A stretch of 64,000 bases of DNA from Paraburkholderia franconis (GTDB lineage: Bacteria; Pseudomonadota; Gammaproteobacteria; Burkholderiales; Burkholderiaceae): contig NZ_WHNP01000007.1 in assembly GCF_009362735.1 (NCBI RefSeq), positions 1 through 64,000 on the forward strand. The letters are read 5' to 3'. Of this stretch, positions 35,058-44,441 are shown piece after piece. How positions within the stretch are numbered: position 1 is the stretch's first letter; each line of letters starts with the position of its first letter. The notes under the pieces are model-generated. The model saw nothing but the letters and a program-made list of their open reading frames with translations. It made no database searches and was not told the origin of the DNA. The translations under genes and the position numbers were made by a program.

Positions 35058-36683
35058 TCATGCATGCGCCGGCTGGCCGGCCGACGGCGGCGCACCTTCG
35101 CGGTCGCCGAAGAGCCCGGCCATCCAGCGGCCGATTTCCTCCGCGTTCGTGTCGCCCGTCTTGCGCGACGGCGACAGGCGCCCGCGCGCCAGCACGGCCA
35201 GGCGATCGCAAATGTCGAACAGTTCTTCGAGTTCCTCGGAGATCACCAGAATCGCGACGCCGCGTGCGGACAGATCGAGCAACTGCTGCCGGATGAACGC
35301 GGCCGCGCCGACGTCGACGCCCCATGTCGGCTGCGCGACGACGAGTACCTTCGGCGCCTGCAGGATCTCGCGCCCGACGATGAACTTCTGCAGATTGCCC
35401 CCCGACAGGCTCTGCGCAAAAGCGCCTTCGCCGCCGCAACGCACGTCGAAGGCTTCGATGCAGCGCTTCGCGAACGCATGCATCGCGCCCGCGTTGATCC
35501 AGCCCGAGCGGACCATCTGCTGCCGATGCGCGGTCAACAACGCGTTCTCCGCAAGCGACATCGCGGGAACAGCGCCGCGTCCCAGACGCTCTTCGGGCAC
35601 GAACGCGAAGCCCAGCTTGCGGCGCGCTGCGGCGCCCAGCTTGCCCGCCGGCTTGCCGCAGATCGTCACCGCATCCGCGCGATGGCCCTTGTTGTTGCCC
35701 TTGTGTTCGCCCGACAGCGCGGCGAGCAGCTCGGCCTGCCCGCTGCCCGACACGCCCGCGATGCCGAAGATCTCGCCCGCGTGCACGCTGAAGGACACAT
35801 CGTCGAGCGACGTGCCGAACGGATCGTCGCTCGACGACGACAGATGCTTCACGTCGAGCAGCACGTCGCCCGGCATGTGCGCGCGGCGCTCGTAATCGGG
35901 CAGTGAATGGCCGACCATCAGCTGCGCCAGCGACGCGTGCGTTTCCTCGCGCGGCCTCACGTGCCCCGTCACCTTGCCGCCACGCATCACGGTCGCGGTA
36001 TCGCAGAGCTCCTGGATTTCGTCGAGCTTGTGGCTGATGTAGAGAATGCTGCAGCCTTCCGACGCGAGACGGCGCAGCGTTTCGAACAGCTTGCGCACGG
36101 CTTGCGGCGTGAGCACGGAAGTCGGCTCGTCCATGATCAGCAGACGCGGGTTCTGCAGCAGGCAGCGCACGATCTCGACGCGTTGCCGCTCGCCCACCGT
36201 CAGGCTGTGCACGTGACGCTGCGGATCGATGTCGAGCCCGTAGTCCGCCGACACCTCGCGGATGCGTTTGCCGAGCGCCTTCAGATCGAATGGCTCGTCG
36301 AGCGCGAGCGCAATGTTCTCGCCGACCGTCAGCGTCTCGAACAGCGAGAAGTGCTGAAACACCATGCCGATGCCGAGCTTGCGCGCGGCCGCCGGACTCG
36401 CGATCTCGACGTGCTGTCCTTCCCAGCGGATTTCGCCCGCATCCGGCCGCACCGCGCCGTAGATGATCTTCATCAGCGTGCTCTTGCCCGCGCCGTTTTC
36501 GCCGAGCACCGCATGGATTTCGCCGGGCTCGACGACCAGCGTGACGTCGTCGTTGGCGCGCACGGCGGGATACTGCTTGCTGATGCCCGCGAGCGCGAGG
36601 CGCGGTGTGGCGCGGCCGCTACGGTTTGCGCCGCTTGCGTGTGCGCTGCCGCCCGTCGGGCTGACTGAAGATGTGTCGCTCAT
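35058..36683 (-). CDS. BMP-type ABC transporter ATPase (double ABC domain)
   Basis: 541 residues from ATG 36683. The first domain is canonical: Walker A GENGAGKST, signature SLTVGERQRVE, Walker B LLIMDEPTSVL. The second has a degenerate P-loop GVSGSGQAEL and signature LSGGNLQK, with VAQPTWGVDVGA in the Walker B position, as is usual for YufO/sugar-type duplicated ATPases. It drives import through the two following permeases. It is first in the operon and divergent from a lysR gene whose 268-base intergenic region contains a palindromic operator candidate. Confidence 0.9.
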   Translation of the reverse strand: MSDTSSVSPTGGSAHASGANRSGRATPRLALAGISKQYPAVRANDDVTLVVEPGEIHAVLGENGAGKSTLMKIIYGAVRPDAGEIRWEGQHVEIASPAAARKLGIGMVFQHFSLFETLTVGENIALALDEPFDLKALGKRIREVSADYGLDIDPQRHVHSLTVGERQRVEIVRCLLQNPRLLIMDEPTSVLTPQAVRKLFETLRRLASEGCSILYISHKLDEIQELCDTATVMRGGKVTGHVRPREETHASLAQLMVGHSLPDYERRAHMPGDVLLDVKHLSSSSDDPFGTSLDDVSFSVHAGEIFGIAGVSGSGQAELLAALSGEHKGNNKGHRADAVTICGKPAGKLGAAARRKLGFAFVPEERLGRGAVPAMSLAENALLTAHRQQMVRSGWINAGAMHAFAKRCIEAFDVRCGGEGAFAQSLSGGNLQKFIVGREILQAPKVLVVAQPTWGVDVGAAAFIRQQLLDLSARGVAILVISEELEELFDICDRLAVLARGRLSPSRKTGDTNAEEIGRWMAGLFGDREGAPPSAGQPAHA

Positions 36684-36886
36684 GTTGTTCCGTATTACGC
36701 GTGATGCCGCCAGCACGCGGCCTCACACGTTTCCCCGATTGAATTGCCCGCGTGGACGCGCGTGTCGTGGTGCCGCAGCCGATCGACGATACCGAAATCG
36801 ACCCCATCAGTCGAGCCGCCAAAATTCCCGCAGAGCCGCGCCACTGCACGGTTTGCGGGTATCCCTCCCTTGACGGTCTCTTATCC

Positions 36887-36906
36887 CTATATTAAAACGC
36901 ATATAG
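36887..36906. promoter_or_regulatory. LysR-type palindromic operator candidate
   Basis: CTATAT (36887-36892), eight bases, ATATAG (36901-36906): a perfect palindrome that fits the T-N11-A LysR consensus. A TTGACG box at 36870-36875 with TAAAAC 17 bases on (36893-36898) would place the lysR promoter over the site, consistent with autoregulation and control of the divergent transporter. Confidence 0.55.
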
Positions 36907-36951
36907 CCCCATGCCAGTTCGATCAGCCTGAACATATATTTCGGAGAAGTC

Positions 36952-37881
36952 ATGAGCCAACAACGCGAGGCGATCGACACTTACCTGCTGCGCGTCTTGC
37001 ACACCCTCCTGATGGAGCGCAGCGTCACGCGCGCCGCCGTCAAACTGAACCAGTCCCAACCCGCCATCAGCGCCGCGCTGCGACGGCTGCGCGACATCAC
37101 CGGCGATCCGTTGCTCGTGCGCGGCAAATCCGGGATGGTGCCGACCGAGTACGGGCTGCGACTGCTCGAACCCGTCCAGAATGCACTGCGCGAGATCGAA
37201 CGCATTAAATTTCAGCAGCACAACTTCGACCCCGCAACTTCGATCCGCTGCTACCGGATCGGCTGCCCGGACTACCTGAACGTGCTGTTCGTGCCGACCG
37301 TCGTCGAGCGCTTCCGCCAGGCCGCGCCGAACGCGACACTCGAGTTCCACTCGCTCGGGCCCGCGTTCGACTATGAACTGGCGCTCGAGGACGGCAAGCT
37401 CGATATCGTCGTCGGCAACTGGCCGGAACCGCCCGAGCAGCTGCACCTGTCGAACCTGTTCGTCGACCAGATCGTGTGCCTGATGAGCAACACACACCCG
37501 TTCGCCCGGCGCGGCGTCCTGACGCTCGACCAGTACCTGAATGCGCCGCATCTCGCGCCGACGCCCTACTCCGTCGGCCAGCGCGGCGCGATCGACGTGC
37601 ATCTGGCGCGCGAGCGCCTGAAGCGCCACGTCGTCGTCACGCTGCCGTACTTCAACCTCGCGCCTTACGTGCTGATCAAGTCGGACCTGATCTTCACGAC
37701 GACGCGCCTGTTCGCCGACTACTACGCGAAGTTCCTGCCGCTGACCGTCGTGCCCGCGCCGCTCGACTTCCCGCCGATGCAGTATTACCAGTTGTGGCAT
37801 GAGCGCGTGCACTACTCCGATGAAGTGCGCTGGTTGCGCAGCCTCGTCGCGGAGGCGACCAAAACGCTCGTCGACAAGTAA
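36952..37881 (+). CDS. LysR-family regulator of the purine transporter or deaminase
   Basis: 309 residues from ATG 36952 with GGAG upstream. The N-terminal winged helix is clear (LLMERSVTRAAVKLNQSQPAISAAL, about 18-42), followed by the usual effector-binding domain. It is flanked by the divergent BMP transporter and the convergent deaminase gene, so purine compounds or their oxidation products are likely inducers. This is inference from position. A palindromic site lies 46 bases before its start. Confidence 0.88.
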   Translation: MSQQREAIDTYLLRVLHTLLMERSVTRAAVKLNQSQPAISAALRRLRDITGDPLLVRGKSGMVPTEYGLRLLEPVQNALREIERIKFQQHNFDPATSIRCYRIGCPDYLNVLFVPTVVERFRQAAPNATLEFHSLGPAFDYELALEDGKLDIVVGNWPEPPEQLHLSNLFVDQIVCLMSNTHPFARRGVLTLDQYLNAPHLAPTPYSVGQRGAIDVHLARERLKRHVVVTLPYFNLAPYVLIKSDLIFTTTRLFADYYAKFLPLTVVPAPLDFPPMQYYQLWHERVHYSDEVRWLRSLVAEATKTLVDK

Positions 37882-37910
37882 AGCGAGACAAAGAAGGCAC
37901 TATGTTGCAG

Positions 37911-37942
37911 GCGGCGGTTGTTAAACCGCCGCTTCCGCTTTT
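37911..37942 (+). terminator. Terminator after lysR
   Basis: GCGGCGGTT pairs with AACCGCCGC over a short loop, followed by TTCCGCTTTT. It is a moderate terminator for lysR and might also serve the convergent deaminase gene. Confidence 0.55.
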
Positions 37943-37960
37943 GAAACTGCCGCTTCGCTT

Positions 37961-39370
37961 TTAAGCGGCACTTTCGTACAGCGACTTCGCAAGGCTGTTG
38001 TGCCGTTCGATCACGGGGCCCAGGTCCACCGTCGTCAGCACGCCGTCCTTGACGACGATCTTTCCGCCGATCACGCTCGTCGATACCTGAGACGGCGCGC
38101 AGAACACAAGCGCCGCGACAGGATCATGCAGTGCACCCGCAAAAAGCGGCTGGCGCAGATCGAACGACACGAAATCCGCTGCCATGCCGGGCGCCAGCGC
38201 GCCGATATCGTAGCGGTTTAGTACCTTTGCGCCGCCGAGCGTCGCGATTTCGAGCGCTTCGCGCGCCGTCATCGCGTCGGGCCCGAAGCCGACCCGCTGT
38301 AGCAGCAACGCCTGGCGCACTTCGGCGACCATCTGCGCGCCATCGTTCGACGCCGACCCGTCGACACCGAGCCCGACGGGCACGCCCGCCAGCCGCATCT
38401 TCTTCACAGGCGCGATGCCCGATGCGAGCCGCATGTTCGAACAGGGACAATGCGCGACGCCCGTGTCCGTGCGCGCGAACAGGCCAATGCCCGCATCGTC
38501 GAGTTGCACGCAGTGCGCATGCCATACGTCGCGGCCGACCCAGCCCAAGTCCTCGGCATACTCGGCCGGCGTCATGCCGAACTTCTCGCGGCTGTATGCA
38601 ACATCGTTCACGTTCTCGGCGAGGTGCGTATGCAGGGACACGCCGTAGTGCCGCGCCAGTGCAGCCGATTCGCGCATCAGATCGCGGCTCACCGAAAACG
38701 GCGAGCACGGCGCAACGACGATGCGCAGCATCGCATAGCGCCCTTCGTCGTGATACGTCTCGATCAGCCGTTGCGTGTCCTTCAGGATGTCCGCTTCGCT
38801 TTCGACGACGGAATCGGGCGGCAGGCCGCCGTCCTTCTGTCCGACGCTCATGCTGCCGCGGCTTGCATGAAAACGCATGCCGATACGGCGCGCGGCGGCG
38901 ACGCTGTCATCGAGACGGCTGCCGTTCGGATAGATGTACAGGTGATCGCTCGACGTCGTGCAGCCTGAGAGCAGCAGTTCCGCCATCGCCGTCAGCGTCG
39001 AAATTTCGATCATCTCAGGCGTGAGATTCGCCCACACCTTGTACAGGTTCGTCAGCCAGCCGAACAACTCGGCGTTTTGCGCGGCCGGAATCGCGCGCGT
39101 CAGGCTCTGATACATGTGATGGTGCGTGTTGACGAGACCGGGAATGACGAGATGCCCCGTCATGTCGAGAATCTCGTCGGCCGTGTCCGGCAGTTCCGCA
39201 GTCCGGCCGACGGCGACGATCCGGTTGTCTTCGATATAGAGGCCACCGTCGCGCAGTTCGCGCCGCCCGTCGTCCATCGTCACGAGTACGTCTGCGTGTC
39301 GGACCAGCATCGTCTTGCCGCGCTGGCCGGTTGTTCGCGTTGCGCCCGTTGCTTGGGTTTGCATCGTCAT
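37961..39370 (-). CDS. 8-oxoguanine (or guanine) deaminase, amidohydrolase family
   Basis: 469 residues from ATG 39370, preceded by GGAGAAACG; a more internal ATG at 39310 is an alternative giving the more usual 449 residues. Metal-binding motifs of the cytosine-deaminase-like amidohydrolases are present: NTHHHMYQ (about 82-89), HTHLAEN in the middle, HAHCVQL, and the metal aspartate in GVDGSASND. These features match bacterial 8-oxoguanine deaminases and related chlorohydrolases. 8-oxoguanine deamination yields urate, the substrate of PuuD encoded 1.2 kb away, so 8-oxoguanine is the favoured substrate. Guanine cannot be excluded. Confidence 0.82.
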   Translation of the reverse strand: MTMQTQATGATRTTGQRGKTMLVRHADVLVTMDDGRRELRDGGLYIEDNRIVAVGRTAELPDTADEILDMTGHLVIPGLVNTHHHMYQSLTRAIPAAQNAELFGWLTNLYKVWANLTPEMIEISTLTAMAELLLSGCTTSSDHLYIYPNGSRLDDSVAAARRIGMRFHASRGSMSVGQKDGGLPPDSVVESEADILKDTQRLIETYHDEGRYAMLRIVVAPCSPFSVSRDLMRESAALARHYGVSLHTHLAENVNDVAYSREKFGMTPAEYAEDLGWVGRDVWHAHCVQLDDAGIGLFARTDTGVAHCPCSNMRLASGIAPVKKMRLAGVPVGLGVDGSASNDGAQMVAEVRQALLLQRVGFGPDAMTAREALEIATLGGAKVLNRYDIGALAPGMAADFVSFDLRQPLFAGALHDPVAALVFCAPSQVSTSVIGGKIVVKDGVLTTVDLGPVIERHNSLAKSLYESAA

Positions 39371-39986
39371 TCGTTTCTCCAGTGCCGCCCTGTTCGCCGC
39401 CACGCGATGCGGCTGCCGCTGCATTCGGCTGCATAGGATTGCATGCCGTCACTTGCTGCTGCATCGATCTGCACGTGATCACTGTCCGCGGCAGTCCGGG
39501 CGAGTGCAAAAGTCGTTCGAACGCGATGTCACGGGCACGCCACCGCGCCGCCGCGTCCCGTTCGAACGCCGTTGGCCCGGTTACCCGGCGTGCTCCGCCG
39601 TCTTCGGGATGCACGGCCGCACCGTGCATGGACGTAACCTTCGGACGACAAAATTGCGCTGGCAACCCGGGAGGTTGCGATACCCGGATTCACGCAGTGC
39701 ATATAGTCGGTATTTTTGGCGCCGGTACGATCGAGCAAGCGCGGCCATGCCGTTTCGGACTGCACTCGACTACCTGTGCAGAGGCTTTCAGTGAGCCGTC
39801 ATGCGGCAGCGATTATCTTTCCTATCGCGCGCTCGCGCAGATGAACAATGTTTCTACAATGGATGTCACGGCGCTCGCTTCAATCCGCCGACGGGTATGT
39901 AGCCACTGACGTGGAGCCTCGATCCGCCGCAAACTGATGGATCGGGCCGCCGCTGAAACCTCGCATCTACACAAGGACAATCGCGA
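39371..39986. other. Divergent intergenic region, deaminase and uraH
   Basis: About 615 bases without a convincing gene. The region is unusually long for two divergent promoters. A GCTGCAT-type microrepeat cluster lies at 39410-39470, and an ATATAG half-site like the LysR palindrome at 36901 occurs at 39701-39706. No RNA structure was recognised. Confidence 0.5.
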
Positions 39987-40340
39987 ATGGGCAAGCTCAC
40001 TACCCACGTGCTCGACACGGCAAACGGCCGTCCCGGCGCCGATATCAAGGTCGAACTGTTTGCGCTTTCCGGCGACACGCGCCGCGCGCTCAAGGCCACC
40101 ACCACCAATCACGATGGCCGCTGCAACGAGCCGCTGCTCGAAGGCGATGCACTGACTGTCGGCGAATATGAACTCGTGTTCCATGCGGGCGACTACTTCG
40201 CGTCGATCGGCACCAAAGTGCCCGAGCCGCGCTTCGTCGATCGTGTCGTACTGCGTTTCGGCATCGCCGACGCCGGCGCGCATTATCACGTGCCGCTGCT
40301 GGTGTCGCCGTGGTCGTACAGCACCTATCGCGGCAGCTGA
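39987..40340 (+). CDS. uraH: 5-hydroxyisourate hydrolase
   Basis: 117 residues. All three signatures of the transthyretin-related hydrolases are seen: LTTHVLDTANGRPG at the start (catalytic His), the middle arginine region (DGRCNEPLL), and the C-terminal YRGS tetrapeptide with HYHVPLLVSP upstream. It hydrolyses 5-hydroxyisourate to OHCU, the step after PuuD. It begins at ATG 39987 and is 226 bases upstream of puuD on the same strand, a likely operon. Confidence 0.96.
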   Translation: MGKLTTHVLDTANGRPGADIKVELFALSGDTRRALKATTTNHDGRCNEPLLEGDALTVGEYELVFHAGDYFASIGTKVPEPRFVDRVVLRFGIADAGAHYHVPLLVSPWSYSTYRGS

Positions 40341-40566
40341 CACGGAACGACGCGGCGCCTCGTACACGGGCGCGTGCGTTTCGCCGATGACATGGAGACA
40401 TGCGCGAAGCGCAAGCCGGACAGACGCGGTCCATCAGTACCCGAGTTCATCTTATTGTCGTTGCATGCATTGAACCCCTAGCGGACATGCAGCGGCGCAA
40501 CAGCATCGCATTGCGCGCAGCACACGAGATGCTGCGCGAACAACGAATCAAAAGTGGAGGAGTTTC

Positions 40567-41760
40567 ATGGAAGGCTTTATTACCGACTGGCTGAATCTCG
40601 CGATTCGCTGGTTTCATGTGATCGCCGCGATCGCCTGGATCGGCGAGTCGTTCTATTTCGTCGCTCTCGATAACAGCCTGAGGCCGCCCACCGACCCGAG
40701 CCAGCGCCGGCGCGGCGTGTTCGGCGAACTGTGGCACGTGCACGGCGGCGGCTTCTACAACATGCAGAAGTACACCGTCGCGCCGCCCGAGATGCCCGAT
40801 GACCTGCACTGGTCGAAGTGGCCGTCGTACACGACGTGGCTTTCCGGTTTCGGGCTCTTCACGGTGCTCTATCTGTTCGCGCCGAACACGTATCTGATCG
40901 ACAAGAACGTGCTCGATATGGGCCCCGTCGTCGCGATCTTCTCGGCACTCGGCTTCCTCGCGGCAGGCTGGATCGTCTATGACTCGTTGTGCCGTATCCT
41001 TGGCAACCGGGACAAGCTGCTCGGCATCTGCGTCGGCATCTACGTGCTGATCGCGGCCTTCCTCGCATGTCACATCTTCGCGGGCCGCGCAGCGTATCTG
41101 ATCATGGGCGCGATGCTCGCGACGATCATGTCGGCGAACGTGTTTTTCGTGATCATTCCCGGCCAGCGCAAGATGGTCGACGCGATGCTCAAGGGCGACA
41201 CGCCGAACCCGATCTACGGCAAGCGCGGCAAGCAGCGCTCCGTGCACAATACGTACTTCACGTTGCCCGTCGTGTTCGCGATGCTGTCGAACCACTACGC
41301 GATGACGTACACGCATCCGTACAACTGGGCAGTGCTCGTCGTGATCATGCTGGCGGGCGCGCTGATCCGCCAGTTCTTCGTGATGCGTCACCGCGGCCAG
41401 ATACTGTGGTATCTGCCCCTCGCCGGCGTCGCGCTGATGTTCGGCGCGCTGTTCTGGACGATGCCGAAGCCGGTCGTGCCCGTGGCGGAAGCTGCGAACG
41501 CGCCCGTCATCAAGCTCTCCGATATCGTGCCCGTGCTGCAGCAACGCTGCGTCGCGTGCCACTCCGCGCATCCGACGCTGATGGGCAGCGCGCCCGCCGG
41601 CGTGCTGCTCGATACGCCCGACGAAATTTCGACGAACGCGCAGCGCATCTATCAACAGGCCGTGACGCTCAAGGCGATGCCGCTCGGTAACGTCACGCAC
41701 ATGACCGACGGTGAACGACAACAAATCGCCGCGTGGTTCCAGGGCGGCGCAGTGAAATAA
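40567..41760 (+). CDS. puuD: Membrane urate hydroxylase with cytochrome c domain
   Basis: 397 residues with a strong GTGGAGGAG ribosome-binding site. It opens with the PuuD signature WFHVIAAIAWIGESFYFV and has about eight membrane segments. The C-terminal domain carries a haem-binding CVACH (328-332) and a downstream MPLGN that could supply the axial methionine. PuuD oxidises urate to 5-hydroxyisourate using the electron-transfer chain rather than oxygen directly, replacing soluble uricase. It lies between uraH and a strong terminator. No soluble uricase gene is seen in the window. Confidence 0.95.
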   Translation: MEGFITDWLNLAIRWFHVIAAIAWIGESFYFVALDNSLRPPTDPSQRRRGVFGELWHVHGGGFYNMQKYTVAPPEMPDDLHWSKWPSYTTWLSGFGLFTVLYLFAPNTYLIDKNVLDMGPVVAIFSALGFLAAGWIVYDSLCRILGNRDKLLGICVGIYVLIAAFLACHIFAGRAAYLIMGAMLATIMSANVFFVIIPGQRKMVDAMLKGDTPNPIYGKRGKQRSVHNTYFTLPVVFAMLSNHYAMTYTHPYNWAVLVVIMLAGALIRQFFVMRHRGQILWYLPLAGVALMFGALFWTMPKPVVPVAEAANAPVIKLSDIVPVLQQRCVACHSAHPTLMGSAPAGVLLDTPDEISTNAQRIYQQAVTLKAMPLGNVTHMTDGERQQIAAWFQGGAVK

Positions 41761-41805
41761 GACGAGGTGTCGATGATGGGCGCAAGCCCGTTTCTTCGAG
41801 GTTGG

Positions 41806-41840
41806 CGGGCTGTTCGCGCAAGCGGCAGCCCGTTTTTTTT
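41806..41840 (+). terminator. Terminator of uraH-puuD
   Basis: CGGGCTG pairs with CAGCCCG and is followed by eight T. Confidence 0.85.
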
Positions 41841-42199
41841 TGCGTCTGACGACTGCACTGGGCTGCACGTTTGCGTGCGGATGAATCGGTGCCGGGGCGT
41901 TCGTAGCCCGAAGCTACGGCATGCGCATTTAGCAGGTATTTCGCGGCCCTGGATCTACAAGCTGGATGCTGCGGCCTGTGCTCCTCGGGAGCGTCAATTA
42001 TCGGCAAATCGCTTCGGGGCGAAGCCTGCTCGACGACTTCCTGGTCGATCTGTTCCGCGAAGAACTTTCATCGCGCCCGATGCGCAGCGCGACACATCGT
42101 CAGCCGCTGCGCAGCCCGAAAAAGAACATGCAGTTCAAAGTCTCGTCGAAGTCGAATGCAATCGACGCGGCGGGTTTCTCCGATCCCGAACCTGCCGAC
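41841..42199. other. Spacer between the convergent puuD and allA genes
   Basis: About 360 bases. Open frames exist but none has protein-like features or a ribosome-binding site. I see nothing else in it. Confidence 0.5.
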
Positions 42200-42240
42200 A
42201 AAAAAGCCCATCGCGGACATTCATCCGCGATGGGCTTTTC
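42200..42240. terminator. Terminator of the alc-allA unit
   Basis: A 16-bp perfect stem, AAAAGCCCATCGCGGA with TCCGCGATGGGCTTTT, has a six-base loop and a flanking A run on the left. It serves minus-strand allA and may also act on plus-strand transcripts. Confidence 0.88.
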
Positions 42241-42287
42241 CTTCATCACCGAAGCACCGCACACGACGCGATGCATGTCACGTCATC

Positions 42288-42800
42288 TCAAATCGCTACA
42301 GCGCTCAACGCCTCTTCCGTGAGCCACAGCGAAGCCGTCAGATCCTGCTCGTTGAGATTGAGCCCTTCGCCGCCGCGATCGACGACGATGAAATCGCTCA
42401 CTTCGCCCAGCGCGATCAGCGGATGGTGCCACACGGCTTTCGCGTAGTTCACGCCCTGCCAGCCGCTTGTGACGAATGCGCGAATCTTCGACTCGTCGAG
42501 TAGGCCTGCCGGCGCGACCACGACCAGATACGGCTTGTCGTTCAACGGAATGAACGCCTGGCTGCCGAGCGGATGCCGTTCGAGCATCTTCACTTCGAAC
42601 GGCAGCACGCGCGGCTGCCCGCGAAACAGATTGACGAGCGTGCGGCCGTCCTGATCGGCGACATCGACTTTCGCGAGATCGTGATAACGGATCGTCGTGC
42701 CGAGATTGATCGGGATCTGCTTCGCGCCTTCCAGTTCGATCAAGTCGCCGAACGGCGCGAACGCTTCGCGTGTCAGCGGTTCGATGGCGAGTGTCTTCAT
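42288..42800 (-). CDS. allA: Ureidoglycolate lyase
   Basis: 170 residues beginning [19 protein letters not shown], as is usual for the family. An ATG one codon upstream at 42803 overlaps the alc stop (ATGA), so the true start may be there; either way translation is coupled to alc. Typical patterns include [14 protein letters not shown] and the metal-site region [20 protein letters not shown]. It cleaves ureidoglycolate to glyoxylate and urea, the last step of the pathway. Confidence 0.94.
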   Translation of the reverse strand: MKTLAIEPLTREAFAPFGDLIELEGAKQIPINLGTTIRYHDLAKVDVADQDGRTLVNLFRGQPRVLPFEVKMLERHPLGSQAFIPLNDKPYLVVVAPAGLLDESKIRAFVTSGWQGVNYAKAVWHHPLIALGEVSDFIVVDRGGEGLNLNEQDLTASLWLTEEALSAVAI

Positions 42801-43810
42801 CATGCGAGCGTGCCCCACAGACGCAGACGCGACACGCCGCCGTCCGGAATGATGTTGAAGCGGACATGCGTGACAGGGCCGAGCGCCGCGATCTCGCTTT
42901 CGAAGAAATGCTGCTTGTCCATCTGCAGCTTCTGTTCGCCGAGCAGCACCGGCCAGAACATCGCCTGCGTGATCAACGAGCTGTCGGTGCCGCCCGTCAC
43001 ATATGCGGCCTGAAGCGAGCAGCGATCAGGAAAGTTGCCCTTGAAGTGCGCCGTGTCGACTTCGATCTTCTTGATGACGCCCGGCTGCGCGAGCGCGACG
43101 ATCGCCCAGTCGTTGCCCGGCTCGCGGCGTCGGCGCGTTTCCCAGCCGTCGCCCATGTTCACGCCGCGGCCCGGCATCAAGAGCGTCGACGCGGCCCCGA
43201 AGTGCTGGTTGTTCGCGGCAACCAGATACGCGCCGTTTTCCATCGCGGCCAGATCGAACAGATCGGTGCGGCTCGCGCCCGCCCAGTCGACTTGCGGCTG
43301 GCCGTACACGCGCAGGCGCGCGATGCCGCCGTCCGGATAGATGTTCACGCGCAAATGCGTGTACGCGTTCGTGTCGCCCACTTCGACGTAGTGGTGACTA
43401 TTGCCTTGCAGCGTCGTCGACGGAACGATCTCGGTCCATTGCGTCGACTGGTTCGGCGCGCCATCCGTCACGCGTGCCGCTTCCACCGATGCCGCCGGCG
43501 GGAAGTTGCCCGTGAAGTGGCTCGTGTCGATATCGAGTCCCTTGATGACGCCCGGACGCGCGAGCTTCACGATGCACCAGTCGTAGCCCGTCGTACGCTT
43601 GCGGCGCGTCTCCCAGCCGTCCATCCACTTGCCGTGCTCGTCGTACTTGCCGGGAATGAAGACGGCGGGCTCCGGATTCAGCATCCGTTCCTTCGGCGCG
43701 AAGAAATCGTCGCTGGTTTCGAGCGCCTGTGCGCCGAGACGCGGGTCCGCGAGATTCACGAAACGGCGGGTGAATTCGGGTGCGTTGGGATCGAGAATCG
43801 GGAGTGCCAT
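42800..43810 (-). CDS. alc: Allantoicase
   Basis: 336 residues made of two tandem related jelly-roll halves: DGWETRRKR with later [12 protein letters not shown] in the first, and DGWETRRRR with [12 protein letters not shown] in the second, the known duplicated architecture of allantoicase. It hydrolyses allantoate to ureidoglycolate and urea. It starts at ATG 43810, is first of a two-gene unit with allA, and overlaps it by one to four bases. A tandem repeat lies upstream at 43840. Confidence 0.95.
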   Translation of the reverse strand: MALPILDPNAPEFTRRFVNLADPRLGAQALETSDDFFAPKERMLNPEPAVFIPGKYDEHGKWMDGWETRRKRTTGYDWCIVKLARPGVIKGLDIDTSHFTGNFPPAASVEAARVTDGAPNQSTQWTEIVPSTTLQGNSHHYVEVGDTNAYTHLRVNIYPDGGIARLRVYGQPQVDWAGASRTDLFDLAAMENGAYLVAANNQHFGAASTLLMPGRGVNMGDGWETRRRREPGNDWAIVALAQPGVIKKIEVDTAHFKGNFPDRCSLQAAYVTGGTDSSLITQAMFWPVLLGEQKLQMDKQHFFESEIAALGPVTHVRFNIIPDGGVSRLRLWGTLA

Positions 43811-43839
43811 CTTTGTGTTCCTTGCTGTCGGGTTGTTGC

Positions 43840-43865
43840 TTTGTGTGAGTACTTTGTGTAAGTAC
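43840..43865. repeat. 13-bp tandem repeat upstream of alc
   Basis: TTTGTGTGAGTAC directly followed by TTTGTGTAAGTAC, 30 bases upstream of the alc start codon, in the probable promoter or leader region. Confidence 0.7.
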
Positions 43866-43919
43866 CTTGGGCGCGCGATGTGGCGCGACGCAATGCCGAG
43901 CGCGCCGCGAGCGCGACGC

Positions 43920-44441
43920 TCACGCGCTGATCAGATCGTCGAGACGGAAACGCGCGATGCGGTAGATCTGGTCGAGGCTCGCGCGCAGTTCATCGGCGCG
44001 GCGGTTGTTCACACGCGATTCGAAGCTCGCGATGATCCCGTGCCGGTCATAGCCGCGCACGGCGAAAATGAACGGAAAGCCGAATTTCTCGCGATACGCC
44101 GCGTTCAGGCGCAGCAGCTTGTCGAACTCTTCCTGCGTGCATTGATCGAGACCGGCGCCGCTCTGCTCGCGCGTCGACTCGGCCGTCAGCTCGCCGCGCA
44201 CGGCCGCCTTGCCCGCGAGTTCCGGGTGAGCGTTGATCAGCGCGAGCTGCTTCGCTTCGCCCGCTGCTTCGACGGCGTTCGACATCGTCTTGTGCAAGGC
44301 GTCGATGCTCTCGTAAGGACGCTGCGCGGCCGCCACTTCGGCGACCCACGGCGAGTGCTCGAAGACACCCGACAGCGCCGCGACGAACGCGTCGGTCGAG
44401 ATCCTGTTCAATTGGTCGAGTGTGTATTGCATCGCCTTCAT
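43920..44441 (-). CDS. uraD: OHCU decarboxylase
   Basis: 173 residues from ATG 44441, overlapping the puuE stop by four bases (ATGA). The pattern of 2-oxo-4-hydroxy-4-carboxy-5-ureidoimidazoline decarboxylases is clear: [15 protein letters not shown] near the start with the catalytic-region histidine, [14 protein letters not shown], and [11 protein letters not shown]. It gives stereospecific (S)-allantoin from OHCU. Translational coupling to allantoinase matches pathway order. Confidence 0.95.
   Translation of the reverse strand: MKAMQYTLDQLNRISTDAFVAALSGVFEHSPWVAEVAAAQRPYESIDALHKTMSNAVEAAGEAKQLALINAHPELAGKAAVRGELTAESTREQSGAGLDQCTQEEFDKLLRLNAAYREKFGFPFIFAVRGYDRHGIIASFESRVNNRRADELRASLDQIYRIARFRLDDLISA

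Noticed and set aside
40447..41868. A 473-codon minus-strand frame over puuD
   Set aside because: Antisense to puuD, histidine- and arginine-rich, with no recognisable domain.
41966..42322. Possible small gene between puuD and allA
   Set aside because: No ribosome-binding site, runs through the allA terminator, and has no protein-like composition.
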